The notes beneath the pieces are model-generated. The model had not been told where the DNA came from. It saw nothing but the letters and a program-made list of their open reading frames with translations, and did not search any database. From contig NC_080672.1 of assembly GCF_030247195.1 (NCBI RefSeq), forward strand, positions 354,266,413 through 354,330,412: a stretch of DNA of 64,000 bases, written 5' to 3'. The stretch comes from Topomyia yanbarensis. Lineage: Eukaryota; Arthropoda; Insecta; Diptera; Culicidae. A program made the position numbers and the translations under genes. Shown one piece after another: positions 36,826 through 49,391 of the stretch. How positions within the stretch are numbered: the first letter of the stretch is position 1; each line of letters starts with the position of its first letter.

Positions 36826-36986
36826 TTTATTTCGATTATAGAGGTTTTAACCTTAAGGTCATTCGCCTCTTCGGGTTAGAAAAATCTCTTATGAAAAATT
36901 TCTAACCCTATGTGCGGGGTCGGGACTCGAACCCAGGTGCGCTGCGTACAAGGCAATCGATTTACCAACTACGCTACGCCCACCCC
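36826..36986 (-). mobile_element. tRNA-derived SINE (Feilai-like), copy 2, well preserved
   Basis: Minus strand, head at 36986. A box tagcgtagttgg and B box ggttcgagtcc both fit the RNA polymerase III promoter consensus. After a tRNA-like head of about 75 nt comes a body with gttagaaatttttcat and a tail ending aatcgaaataaaaa. A 16-bp target-site duplication, taacatgagatttttt, flanks it exactly (36810-36825 and 36987-37002). The match to Feilai is from memory of the family layout, not alignment. Confidence 0.85.
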
Positions 36987-37440
36987 TAACATGAGATTTT
37001 TTGATACATTATCTTAAAAACAGTGTTTACTTGTATACAAAGCATTTATGGTTTTTGGGAACGCACACGGAGCTTTGAAAAACACATTTTTCAAAAAAAT
37101 GGGCTTTAAGGTTTTCAGAAACAAAAAAATAATGAAAACTCACAGGAATGAGATGTTAATCAGCTATACTCTGAAACTTTGCAAAAATATTCTCTGATAA
37201 TAATTTTATCGATTAAAGCAAAAAAATCGATTGTTTGATGCAGTCCTTAATACGCAAATACGAGGAACGCATGGCTGGTTAAAACAAAAGAAGGTCAGCA
37301 TGTCACTGATTTTTCTATAAAACAAAAAAGCAGGAAATTTAAAATAACGTGAATAATAGTCATCTAATTAACCTTCTATATTCAACTATAATAATAATGA
37401 TAAAAATTAATTGCATTTGCATTTCAGTATCAAAATAGAT

Positions 37441-38201
37441 ACTAGGGGGAAGTGGGCCAATTCGGACCGTTGTTCAATTCGGACCCCCAGCTGTTGCTCA
37501 GCTATGGTAATGTTATGAAAAGCGTATATATCATTTTCATGGCTGTCATGTAGCTCTGTTCTATCTCACAAAATTTTTCGGTTCTCAGTTTTTGTATGCG
37601 TGCGCTAGGGGCGAATGTTATATCGGAATGCTTTTTTGAAAACGTGTAAGCCGAACACAAGATTTTTGTTGACAACAACAATTAAATAAATCAAGTACAT
37701 TATCGTGATTTTGAATCTGCCGGATACTATCTTTTATTTAATAGTTATCTATCAACAGTTTTCGTTTAATCGGAGTGTGAATAATAGAATATGGATTGGT
37801 CCAAATCGGACCTTTTGCCGTAGATTCGATCTGATACGCAATCGCGAAAAACCTTTTAAGAGGAAAGTGGGCGCAGTCGGTCGAGCTTTCAGGAAAACAT
37901 AAGTTTTCGCAAATCGGTTGACCGATTTTGACGTAATTTCTCAAAATCTATATTTAGGTAATTTGGCCCAGCTATTACTTTTTATTGTATATTTACTACA
38001 AAGGTTTATATGTTTAAGAGAACTTTTCATTTCACAATACAGTAAAAGATCGGAATAAGTCGCCGTAGAAAAAAAAAACTGTGCGCAATTGATCAGGCTT
38101 TCAGAAAAAAATATTATGTCTATTTCTGAATCGGTTGACACGTTCCAGTTCTATAGCTCATAAATCCTTAATTGGTCCAAATTGGCCCAGTTCCCCCTAG
38201 T
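37441..38201. mobile_element. TIR element, 761 bp
   Basis: actagggggaagtgggccaa at the left and, inverted, actagggggaactgggccaa at the right. The TIR extends to about 30 bp with a shared tcggacc/ttggacc. No transposase. Confidence 0.7.
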
Positions 38202-38340
38202 ATTTCGACCGCAATGCACAGTGGCCGGAGATGGGACAAAACCTCAAAAAATATGTTATAATCATCAATATTTTATATTATTTCTATACTTCTCATGTAT
38301 TGAGTGATATATTTCCAAAATTGTATGACAACTAGACAGC

Positions 38341-38404
38341 CATGATACGCATAAGAGTCCCATTTGCTATGGATTTCCAATACATATGGGACTGTTAAGC
38401 TCAT
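38341..38404. mobile_element. 71-bp foldback MITE, copy 3 (degraded)
   Basis: catgatacgcataagagtcc and the inverted partner around catatgggactgtt match the 28849-28919 unit with several mismatches. Confidence 0.4.
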
Positions 38405-38690
38405 CACAGCAATGGATGAGAACACGATTTTGAAGAGCAGTTTGAACGTTACTATGTCAGGATATTTTATTGGTTTTCCTTTTCGAAACCATATTTTCCA
38501 TGTTCACTTCAAATGCATGTTGATCCTATTTTAGCAGAACTAGTTTCATTTTCAGAACGGTCAAATATTATGAGAAATTATCTGTACTTCTTGAATCTCA
38601 AGGTCTCGTTCGATGCCTTGCTATGCAAAGGAGTTTAAAAAGATTTTAAGTTTTTTTTTCCAGAAGTGGAGAAACGTTGCAGTCGAAATA

Positions 38691-39011
38691 CTACACACCA
38701 AAAAAATCTGAATTTTATCGTTGACGTAATTGCAAACATGACACAAATCAACAAACCGTAATTCACGAAATGACGGAACATTACCGTGTTTCATTTAATT
38801 TTACATGAAGCATATACTTTACATGCGCAATGACATAAAATTACACTTCCTACCATTCAGAACAAACGCTGTATGTGGAGTAAAATTACATGATTTACGA
38901 AATTAAACGTCATGTAAAATTAAAATCAAACGTAAAACTAAGTTATTTTTGATGCTCCTATATGTCAGGGTCAGGAGACGTAAATTTACATTATTTCTTC
39001 TAGGTGTGTAG
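38691..39011. mobile_element. TIR MITE, 321 bp, TA duplication
   Basis: ctacacacca at the left and ggtgtgtag at the right, inverted, with TA at both flanks (38689-38690 and 39012-39013), as for Tc1/mariner-type MITEs. The interior has several taaaattac / gtaaaatt words in both orientations. Confidence 0.65.
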
Positions 39012-40541
39012 TATTTTTTATGTTGATGAAACACAAGTGCATTTTATTATTATTATTAGTGCGAAGTTTAACAGTCCACACCTGTCTTAATTGTGGCATT
39101 CCTCAAAGTCGCTCAAAAAGTTTTGTTTTAAAAATATTCTAATGATACGAGATTGATATCTTAGTCTTACTGGAATTTGGTATGCACACGAGATCAACAG
39201 TGATTTACGAAAATTACCTTTAGTGAGTGTGAATCCGTGATCCTTTACATCGTAATTCACGGCAAGTGCGCTCTTTTTGTCGTCTAGACTGTATTGAATA
39301 TGTTTGAATGTAAGGAGATATTATTTTAAAGATTAGATACATAACGATTAAATCCATAGCGTTATATTAGCAGTATATTGGCTTTTTATTATATATTATT
39401 TATAGTAGCACTAAATGCACATCTAAACCATACATGCTACGATTCAATTAGTTTATACCGCTACGTGCTGCTAGCAGAGGCCATTGTTTCTATTACCAAT
39501 GGTTGGAATTGATTTTATTACCGATGGTAAACATAGTAAAAACAGATTTTGAAACATCCGACCGAAGCTCGTTTGTGATTGGTGGTCGCTTATTTGATAC
39601 ATTCAGCCGCAAATCTTGAACCAAATAATTGTGAAATCAGTCGAAAGCTGCTGTTCAAACGCATCAGATAGACACTTTGTTGAGAGACTGCATATCAAAG
39701 CCTGGTGAGAAGACAGTTATCAGGATTCAGTCACTTCCGTGGACTGGCTGCTTTGTTTAGATTGCTCAGCTCCGTGCTAGTAGCTGGCACTAGTTGGAAA
39801 AATATCTCATACCCGGAGAATTTATTCTTTGCCGAGCAAAATAGCTCTATCAGAGGTTATAAACAAGTCTGCAGAATTGAAATTTGAAAATCTTTTCCTT
39901 CACCAATACGTTGGATAGTGCGCTTGCCTACCTGCTTGGCGCTCTTGTGCACTCGACGCTCTATCTACAAAAATAATTTGAATTTGCACCGTGTTATAAC
40001 GTTGTAGGACATAACGTCCGAAGGGTGGTGCGGCTAAGGGTGCGTCATAACATTCGAAAATAATAATACGTCAAAATATTCGAAATCATTCTTCTATTAT
40101 GACAGTAAGAGTTGCTGCGTCATGAGGTACTGGATCTTTTGACGCGCCACTGGCGACTTTTTTACAATAACTGACCACAATTTACTAATCCAAACCAAAC
40201 AAAACATAAATGTGTGATGCACAGCTTGTTATCTAAAAGAACAATGAAATTAAATATTCTTCGTAAGAATTTAATATTCGATAATATTACGAATCAAAAC
40301 TGTTCTTGAAAACGTTAGCTAGGCGCCAGTTTACTAGAAATAATTGAAATCACGATTTATCATGGGAGATGATTAGCAATGAATAATATAAAGGTTCGAA
40401 TCATCAAGAAAATAAGCGCCCATAGTCAAACACTAGATTCTAGGTGATCTATCCAGAAACGGTAATGCCAACATGCTCCTCCAGAGGAAAACCAAAGACA
40501 ACACAGAACAACTGATAATCTTATACTTTTCGACCAAACAG
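39012..40541. other. Distal end of intron 3A
   Basis: AT-rich, no gene. The acceptor is cgaccaaacag, ending at 40541. It has a weak pyrimidine tract compared with the cassette B acceptor, a possible point of regulation. Confidence 0.45.
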
Positions 40542-40918
40542 TTTGTGGCCTATCGGTAGCTGCGGTACCAATCGCCGTGACCAACTACTACCTCATGGCA
40601 ATCGTGAGCATCGTGTTTGGATTTACCTTTGCCAGTACCTACTCCTTCACGCCCATCATCATCGTTCGGTTGGTGAGTCTGGACGACTTCACCATTGCGT
40701 ACGGGCTGTGTCTGCTGATACAGGGAATAGGCAGCCTGGTTGGACCTCCGTTGGCTGGGATGATGTACGACCTCACCGAGCGTTGGGATCCTTCATTTTA
40801 CACGGGAGGTTTCTTCCTCGTGCTCTCAGGGGTGTGCGCCTGGGCTGTCGGATACCTGCCGTCCGACGTAGCAGAGGATAAGGAAAGCGAGGCGCTAAGC
40901 TCAACCGTGACGGAGTAG
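40542..40918 (+). CDS. MCT exon 4A (cassette A), stop of isoform A
   Basis: Phase 1 in. 124 residues to TAG 40916-40918, giving an isoform of 831 aa. Encodes TM10-12 with VRLVSLDDFTIAYGL, a family-typical TM10 region, then GSLVGPPLAGMMYDLTERWD and an acidic, Ser-rich C-terminus ending STVTE, which resembles a PDZ-type tail but is not a clear ligand. Residues that differ from exon 4B cluster in the membrane segments at both ends. The SLDDF-to-TERWD core is nearly identical. Confidence 0.9.
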
Positions 40919-41259
40919 ATCTGAAAAATCTCTTTTTTCTTGCGTATGGTATCAGTACTTATGACATTTTTTTCTGGTAAAAGTATTAATTTGAATAGTC
41001 TTTCTAGTGTTATTTCCCCTGTGAGAAACAAGAGCGCAAACAATGTAGAAATCACTCGTTTTTTAACCATCATGAGCTAAGTGCATAGAAACATTGTTTT
41101 TCCCGAGTGCGTAAACTTGTTGAGTTCTTCGCGAAAGCCAAGTGCCTTTTGAATTTTAGTACACGTTAGCGAGCCTAGTAAGTAGACTGAGTAAAGTTTT
41201 CTAGTTGATCTTTCTAGCCAGTTCTTTTGCAAATAATTTGGGGTGAATAATTGAGGGCG

Positions 41260-41265
41260 AATAAA
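41260..41265 (+). terminator. Candidate poly(A) signal for isoform A
   Basis: AATAAA, 341 nt after the isoform A stop codon. Another lies near 41303. Use of this signal would remove cassette B from the transcript. Confidence 0.4.
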
Positions 41266-44200
41266 ATTGAATTCATCTGTCGCACTCTGAAAAGCAGTAA
41301 TAAAATAGAAACTGATATAAAGGCTGATAAATCACTATCGGATGTTATCGAAATAGAACATTTCTTCCAACGGTTTCGTTCGAGTGGCGACATCTGTCGA
41401 TCAATCGCAATAACTACTTTAAACCATGTTCAGGTGTGTGATTAGTATTCCTAAGGTGTCTACCAAATGTCGAAAAATGTAGCGAGTTTAATTGAAATAT
41501 TTTGAAATTAGTCATTACAGGTTTAATTTTTTGTACTACAGGTAAAAAGATGATATTAGACAATACAAGAATTGTTCAAGGATTAATTAGGTTCAAATTT
41601 AGGCGTGAAAATCGATAGAAAATAGAAGCTCCTTTAGAAATATACACTACCTTTAAGAACATCGAATTAGGCACTGATCATTAAATTATATTAAACGTTA
41701 CACGATAGTTATCGCTAGGATGGACATATTCTCCATACTTATGTATTGAAGTACTTATTCTCCGCCATCAACTATCCATTCATTTGTTCATGATATAAAC
41801 CTTTTCGAAAAACTATGTACCAATAATAAAATTATTATTAATTTCCGAAAGTCCCAAAAATCTTTATATGAAGCATAATCTTAATTCTTCATTACATTCA
41901 TCGATAGATCTTCACAGTTTTTTTCGAATTAGTAGGGGACGGTGGGGAGTTGTGAACATAGTTTTGTTTTTGGGGTATAACTACCATAAACATCGGTCGA
42001 TTTGCAATATTTGAACTGATATTGGTAAAGGACTCCTTAATACATCCACAGGATGAAGGAATTTAAAATAATCACGCGAGGCAGGACACAACATTAATTG
42101 TTCTTACAAATGAAAAAAAGGATTTAAAATTTACCTTTTTGTCGGATAGTGTCCTGTATTGCCCGATACCATAATGTAGGTACTGGTGTATATAATTTAT
42201 ATAGGAGCTTAAAAATCGCAAGTTGAGTACACAAAATATAGCGATCCTAATGAACATTATTGAACAACAGTACAAGGTTAAGGAAATAAATAATAAATCA
42301 ACAGTAAATAGATAATAAATCAACACAAAAACAGGTTTCTTTTTGAACAAAACTGACAAACCCATCTTCGAAAGGATTGGGAAACCCATTTAAAGGGTAA
42401 ACCTGAAATATCATGTAATAGAACTAATCTGCCCAGAAAACTGCTTCATCATAATTTCAACCAAAATATTAGTCGATATTAAAAATGTCTTACTCCACTA
42501 TCTGGGGCTAGACACGAGAAAAAGAAAAATATTCATCCATGAGGTAGCTATTTATGGCACAGTCGTCAGTATGAAGCACCTAAGAGTTCTGTGTCCGTTT
42601 TGTACCATTCCACAGTATTTTTTTACCAAAATCGTGCGATCTATTAATTTCGCCTAAATCGTTACATTTGGATCAACGTCTTCGGAGGAATTTGTCGACA
42701 CTATAATCCTTTTCATATGGTGTTGTTTTTTAATGATCTATATTTAACAACATTCTTATAAGCGCTTATATTAAAATTATGTCTTCGGCAAAGTTGTAGA
42801 GCAAGCCTTTGCCAACAATTTTGCTGAAGACACAAAGTCTTTATCTGGTTCGTGGATGATGCCAGCCAATTCATTAATATAACTTTTGAAATAACATTTA
42901 CACAAGATCGAGTTATTCAGAAAAATGCTTTGAATTATCAAAATGAAAAACTTTCTATATTACAACAATGACTTTTCTCGTGTATTTTCAAAGTAATTTG
43001 GCATATTTTGCAAGATAATGAGTTTCAAATGGTGATTGGTTGTTATCAGAAAAACGGCTGATATTACGTCAATAGTGCATTCGGACTACTCATCAAAAAT
43101 AGTAAGGTTTATCATTTGCTGCTGTGATTTTCGTGATTAATGCTCCTATAAGTGATATTTTTCAATAACATTGTTTTTGGTAAAAGAAATGATCTAACAT
43201 CTTTGTAAAAGTTGGTGTAGATTGCTGTTACGAATATGTTTGCAGAATACAAGAAGTTTCTTTTGTAGATGTTTAAGAAGTTATAGCTCGTTATATTTGG
43301 AAGACCCACAAAATATTTTTTTAAAATATCTTTTCTATTATCATTCTTACGTGTATCATATATTCTACAAAGTTATTTCAAGCGTCAAAATACCTTATTT
43401 TTCTTAACGCATAATTTTTCTTATTTCGAGTTTTTTTCGAGGATATTTGACATTTTTTGAAAAACAATATTTTTTTCAAATGATTAATTACTCTACTGGA
43501 GACAACGAGAAGCAAATAAACTCTGATGAATTTTATAGTGCTGATGTAGCATTTCTAATTCCAAATTTGAGCTAGCTGTCTGTTTTTGCCCGTTCATAAG
43601 TTATTGCTTTTAAAACTTTTAGTAATTTTACCAAAAACAACCCATTTACCAAAAACACTGTGCAGTCGTTGCTTGGTTATCGAAAGAGCAATATGTGGAC
43701 TGAAACATACAGACAGTGCAGGAAGAGATTTTCGGCAGTGTTGACATAAATCATTATATATTTAAACCGAATGTATATTTTCCTGGTGGCAATACCTACC
43801 CGTTTCCTAGTTACGTACAAAGTTTGTCCGGCACTTTTCACGCTGCTACGCTTTGTTAAACTTTGCATATACGAACGAGTGTGCGCTAATTCGACGGATC
43901 GGAGAGTTGCATGGAATGTACACACGATGCCTTGCGATGATCATACTTGGTTGATTTGGAATTGGATTCGATCAATTTTCAATGTGTATGCACTATGATT
44001 GTGGTTTGTACACAACCCTCTATTTTTTATATTTGGCACAACAGATTTTTGTTGGTAATACTAGTCTATCAGCCTCAGCCTAGACACGAATATTTCAGTG
44101 GAGACACAAACTCAAAGCTTGAAGCGCTTGTCTCACTTTGTAAGGTTTTTTTTCAACCTGGACACAATCGAATAAATTGTTACACAACCGTTTCAGCTAG

Positions 44201-45045
44201 TTCACAAACAACTGAAATTCAACTGACTATTGATTTAAACTTCTTCGTTAAAAATAATATAATATATTTCACATGTTGAATAATTTAGATTGACGTTTTT
44301 TTCACTGACCTAAAGTTGCAAACATATAATCCTTCGGTGGTCAGTAATGTACACACAAATTGAACTTTGAGTTATGTTTTTCATAACGCTATCTTTTTTT
44401 TTAAATATAATCTCAAAATAGCTGAAAGGGCCAAAGTTATTTACTATTACGATAAATGTGACGTTACGTTTATTTATTAAACTGACAATAAATTAACATG
44501 ATATAAACTAGCGGAAAATATATGATGCCACCCAAGTAACAATTGAATTTTTATAGCACGCTACAAGCGCATTCTAAGTTTTATGAGTGGCTATAAAACT
44601 ACCATGAAACCTCACTTGTTACAGCTTGATATAATTTGTATAAAACAAAACATAAGACACTACAATGAATCTTATTATAATTTTTGTCTGGATCTAATAA
44701 ATTTATATAAGGAATTAATAGAATGTAGTATACAATGCAAGTTTGTTTTCAGATGCGTTGTTTAAAAAATTGAACATATTTTAATGAAAACGATTCGCGG
44801 TATACCTGGTTTATAATAGGTTTCTACGATAGTGGTAATAACACTAGTTTGCAAATTTCCAAAATTAGTGGCATCCTCAACGGTTTTTATCACCTCCGTA
44901 GTAAAATGACTCGCTGAAATTGAAAATTTCGTTGTTAAATATATCGTTTGCAAGCTTACCAATTTTCTTAAGATGATATTTACTCGGACAGTGTCTGGTA
45001 AGTAGTCCTGTCATGATGCATAGCTCTTTTTTGTTTAGTCTAAGC
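41266..45045. other. Spacer between cassettes A and B
   Basis: AT-rich and without genes. The 41937-41965 region resembles one end of the 1894-3229 TIR family, but no partner end is visible. At 42782-42830 a short hairpin (cttcggcaaagttgt / acaattttgctgaag) recurs in similar form elsewhere in the window. Frames at 43677-43998 and 43947-44279 have no recognisable family. Confidence 0.4.
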
Positions 45046-46341
45046 CAGTGATTCTCAACCTTGTTTGCTCCGCGGATCCCTTCGAAATCACCTTGGGTCA
45101 TCGCGGACCCCTTCGAAATTATCCTGGGCAGTCGCGGACCCCTTCGAAATTACCCTGGGCGGTTGCAGATCCCCACGGCTCAACATCGATTTATATTCTA
45201 TCAATATATTATTTTCAGTCTGATACGATCAGCCCGGGGACAACTTGACAGCTCCCATATGTTGAACTCATAAGCAAATTTTGTGGTGATTTGGTGATGT
45301 CATGGCGGCTCAAATGGAACAAAATTTTAAAAAGGCGCATCCTATCTATTATTTTCTATATCTGTAAAAAATGAACAATTTAAGCATATCACCAAATTTA
45401 TTTCGCTGTTCAAATTAGAAACTGTCCATTCCTTAACAGAAACATAGATTCCATTTTGGATCTAAAAAATCCAACAAAAATAAATCGATTTTCAGAAATA
45501 CAAGAAGATGGCTTTCAAAATCGAGCCACTTCCACTTATATTGAAATTTCCGAAAATCTTCGGGATCGAACCAACATGAAATCCTCCGGTAGAAGCCGTT
45601 CCATTAGTTTCTCGTCGGGCTGAAGCTGAGTAAAATGCGAAATGAATTCTGAAGGGATTCGTACCAAAACCATCGCAAAATCTTCCAGACAGAATTATTT
45701 GAAAAGTCGAACAAAACTCTGGCAAGAGTCGAACATAATTGTACATTCCTGTAGAAAATCCTACATATATTTATATTCTCAAACAAAATTCCAGAATTCA
45801 TCCTGACGTTCTTAATTAATTTGAAATAAGATGTCATAGGTTCACGAATTGTTAGACTTGGTGATTTGCTTTTATTGGCCAAAATGCTTTTTCATTCATA
45901 TTTCTCGGGCAAAAAGCACCAATGATTTACCGATTCCACACTTCACACAATAATAAAACAAAAAAAAACCTTTCAGACAGTTTCCAGTTAGGGATAAATT
46001 TATTCTCTAATAATTGTTTTCTTTACTTATTCTTTATCCACATTTTGGAATACGCTTTTTCTAAATGATGTTCTTGCTGCATTGACGGCGTTCATAACAC
46101 ACGTAACGAAACACGTTTTTCTCTTGAAACTATTTCGTTTCGTTGTTCGTGGTACTCATACGGAGAAGGCATACTAGCGCCACCATCGAATCAGTGGTAC
46201 ATATATGAAACAAGCACTATCTGTCAAGTTGTCCCCGGGCTGGATACGATAAATAAACTTGAAGTTTCAATATCCGTCCGGAAAAGATTTTACTCTTCGC
46301 GGACCCCTAGGGGCACGCGGACCCCGGGTTGAGAATCGCTG
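45046..46341. mobile_element. hAT-type MITE, outer element
   Basis: Ends cagtgattctcaacc and, inverted, cagcgattctcaaccc. Inside the left end a roughly 30-bp unit beginning gcggaccccttcgaaat is repeated three times (about 45070-45175). It is the same family as 1648-1792 plus 4750-4863. No clear 8-bp duplication (gtctaagc versus cgattacg). It is interrupted by the inner element at 45230. Confidence 0.65.
45230..46242. mobile_element. hAT-type MITE family H2, copy A
   Basis: TIR cagcccggggacaacttgac at both ends, 1013 bp, with a perfect 8-bp target-site duplication gatacgat (45222-45229 and 46243-46250). The 8-bp duplication and CAG...CTG termini are hAT hallmarks. A second copy, inverted, is at 57790-59704. 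No transposase. Confidence 0.85.
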
Positions 46342-48055
46342 CGATTACGAGGTCGAGATTTGGCAAAGAAATGTTATACCGCTACCACGTTATAATCGAT
46401 AGATAGCGTCAGTAATAGGTATTAAGACACAACGGACGCACCTACCCACGGTACCCCGAGAGACGAAGATAGGAATCTTATGTCGATTGTTTTGCTTAGC
46501 AAAGAAACACGCAGACTGCTCGCTTGATAACCCATACTAGGCGGCGACACGACGGAGTGCGATGGAGGTAATGACTTTACCGGCGTGTGAAACGTTGTGG
46601 GAAAATTCGATAAAATAACTTGCGGTCATGCGCCCTACAGTATAATACAGTTTTATAACAAAGGAGATGATGCCTTGCTTACGTTCCAATTTTTTTCAAA
46701 AACTTTTTCACATTGATTTAGTTGGAACCCTAAACCTCTGCCATCATTAGGATTTATTCTGCTCTCAACTCCACTTCGTTAGGAAAATTCGATGTTCAAA
46801 ACTGTTAATGTGCACATGCAAATCAGAATCGATGAATGTTCGATCTGCCTGTCGGTTGGCCAATCAGAGTTGACACCATGTGCGCTCTGTTTATTTCCAC
46901 GGTGATAGGCGACGTCAAATGTAATAGGAGTAATGCGCGGATTGGATTTAGACCTACTTTGATATTTTTATCATGGTCAATATATTTCGGCGGAATGTAG
47001 CACTTGAATCCCGTAATCTGTTTAAGCCGACGAAATATTTTTGAGGGACACATTCCAAAGTTATCTCTATATTCATTATCACCATGAAAATGTATTTTTT
47101 TTTCAAATTTCTTAAAACTTTGGGTATAAACTGTGAAGTTTCTTCCAATTTTTTTACAAAATTTCTTCCTAATGATTTAGTTGAAACCCAAAACCCTTGC
47201 CATCACTTGGATTTGTTCTGCTCCCAAGCCCAGTTCATTAGAAAAATTCGATGGTCAACAGTTTTTCAGCTCCAAAGAAAGACTTTTTTTACAATTAGAA
47301 TGTCCCCCAAAAAATAAAAAAAAATTACGTTTTTCTACCACTTTGTTTCCTTTTTTTTCTTTTTCAAATCTTACCTTTTTACTTTGGCATTAGATCTCGA
47401 CGGTTCATACATTTTGAAACCATATGCCATTACAATAAAATTTTTGATCTCCGAGATTTTTTCAAAAATTTCGAAGTCCTTGGTACTATTTTTTTTTTCA
47501 AATTCGTTTTTAGCGGTTTTCGTTTATTTTGAAATTGGATATTGATGTTTCAGACATTTTTTAGACATATTTCGACTTTTTTTCGGTTTTCAACATTTCA
47601 TGTACCTACTTTGAATTTTTTTTATGAATATAATGAAAAGGGGATGCACCCTTTAATGATGTCCGATGGAGCTAAAAAAATGCATAGATTTTCATGTAAG
47701 ACTTTATGCGAAAATTTAAGATGACCATATTCATTGATATGTTCTCCATAGAACCACCCTAGTTCTACATGTAAACTTTGGTTTTAAACAATTTTTCTCA
47801 AAAATTTCTTCACCAGGCCTTTCCTGGGACCCCAAACTCTCGCTGTTTTTTTTTTGGTTCTGCTCCCATTTTTTTAATTTTGTTTCGTAGTGTTATCGTA
47901 GTAAAAGGTCCCTTAATACGAGATGTAGAGAGTGCAGCATCTTTCCGAAATTACCCTTTGCAAAGTACCTCAAACTTCTCGTTTTCGAGAAGAAAAGTTT
48001 TGAAAATGAGTCACAAAACATAGTGACAAGCGTCTACGCCCCCCTTGAACCTTAA
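46342..48055. other. Gene-free spacer with a diverged direct repeat
   Basis: 46685-46800 and 47142-47260 are diverged direct copies (shared: gatttagttg, ccatcact/att, gaaaaattcgatg). A weaker third trace lies at 47780-47890. A GC-richer stretch at 46380-46620 is not explained. No gene recognised. Confidence 0.4.
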
Positions 48056-48173
48056 CGTTTTTATTTCGGTTCTCTTTCAAATAAAAAAATCTCTTGTGAA
48101 AAATTTCTAACCCTATGTGCGGGGTCAGGACGTACAAGGCAATTGATTTACCAACTACGCTACGCCCACCCCT
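48056..48173 (-). mobile_element. Feilai-like SINE, copy 3 (with internal deletions)
   Basis: Shares atttctaaccctatgtgcgg and the head ccaactacgctacgcccacc with copy 2. About 20 nt covering the B box are missing, so the polymerase III promoter is broken. Part of the body next to the tail is missing as well. Confidence 0.7.
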
Positions 48174-48530
48174 GCCTTCACTTTTTCATTAGAAATAAAA
48201 AACTTATAAACCCTAGCCCTGAGGTTGGTTGGTCGATTTTTCACCTAACATTTGATTGTTAATAACTTTTTTCCTTATTTTTTATGAATGAAAAAGCCTT
48301 CATGACAGTGCAAACTGTTTATGAAAAAAATTAACCAGAATAAGTAGAGAAATCCCGAAAGCATAACACCGCCAACCAGCCCCGGTCTCCCCTACATAAA
48401 ATCACTCAAGTTATAGTAGTGTGAATAAGTTTTGAAAAATACTGATTTCTCAAAGCATTCTTTAGTCTTGAACACTGATTTAGGAAAATGTTGTGATGCA
48501 TTCAAAAAAGATGTTGCAGTGGTAGCAATT

Positions 48531-48832
48531 GTAGGGTAACTGTGCCCTAATTCATCTTAGCTACTGTATTCATCCCACCATTTGAATACAGTTGTTAGAG
48601 TAGTGTCTGCTATCTCGAACGTATTAAATCAAATGATTGGAAGAATAAAGGTGCGTTGTACTCGACTTTTTGTTTCACTCAAACGCGAGCATTTTACATT
48701 TTCCAAGCCAGATTTTTTATATGTTACTGCTTCTTAGGAACGAAGCAAGGAACGGAATTCAATCACTGTAAGCCGAAGTTCAAAAAAACTAATGTGACGT
48801 CCTGTCTAACGAGATGAATAAGTGTACCCTAC
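48531..48832. mobile_element. TIR MITE, 302 bp
   Basis: gtagggtaactgtgccctaa at the left and, inverted, gtagggtacactt at the right, both followed by attcatc. No coding sequence. Confidence 0.6.
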
Positions 48833-48862
48833 GTAGTTCTCGTGGGAGCAGGACCTCTTTAT

Positions 48863-49031
48863 ATTGTCGTTGTGACGTTATGACACATCATTTAGCACCT
48901 TACGAGAAAATTTCAATTTTCAAAGTTGGAAATTCTGAGGATATTTTGATATTATTAAATGCTGCAAACTTTTCGAAGAATATAATCGATGCGTCGCGGC
49001 AGCGTTTGACATAAGGTACAATAGCGACGAT
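48863..49031. mobile_element. Short relative of family T1, 169 bp
   Basis: The ends attgtcgttgtga and, inverted, atcgtcgctattgt continue into ttatgaca / cttatgtca. The first about 100 bp follow the T1 order: catttagcac, acgag, tttcaaagtt, gatattttga. It looks like an internally deleted, diverged T1. Confidence 0.5.
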
Positions 49032-49391
49032 GTATAATCGTTATGAACAAGGGATGAATGATGATTATCAGGAGAATATTACCAATAATTCAATTTGGGC
49101 ATTATGGACATAACCTATGGTAACTATCCGTTCTTCTGTAAGTATTAGCCTTTTGAAACTACACTCATATTTACCACATATATTTACCAATATGTAATAA
49201 TGTAAAGTATCCGTCCATACAGCAGTTCTAGAAGCATCATTTATCATGTTACATTTTATAATGTTCAGTTAATGTCCTTAACTTTTAAGTTGTTTGTTTG
49301 TTTTCGAGTGTTTTTTGTTGTTTTAGCTCGTAGCTAGAGATATTTCATTCCATTTCCACGATGTGCTAATTTAATTCCACCTTACTTGCAG
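49032..49391. other. Flank upstream of cassette B
   Basis: Nothing recognised apart from the acceptor cttacttgcag, ending at 49391. Confidence 0.5.

Noticed and set aside
41937..41965. Further TIR element of the 1894-3229 family
   Set aside because: Only one end-like stretch (aggggacggtgggga) is visible. No inverted partner was found nearby.
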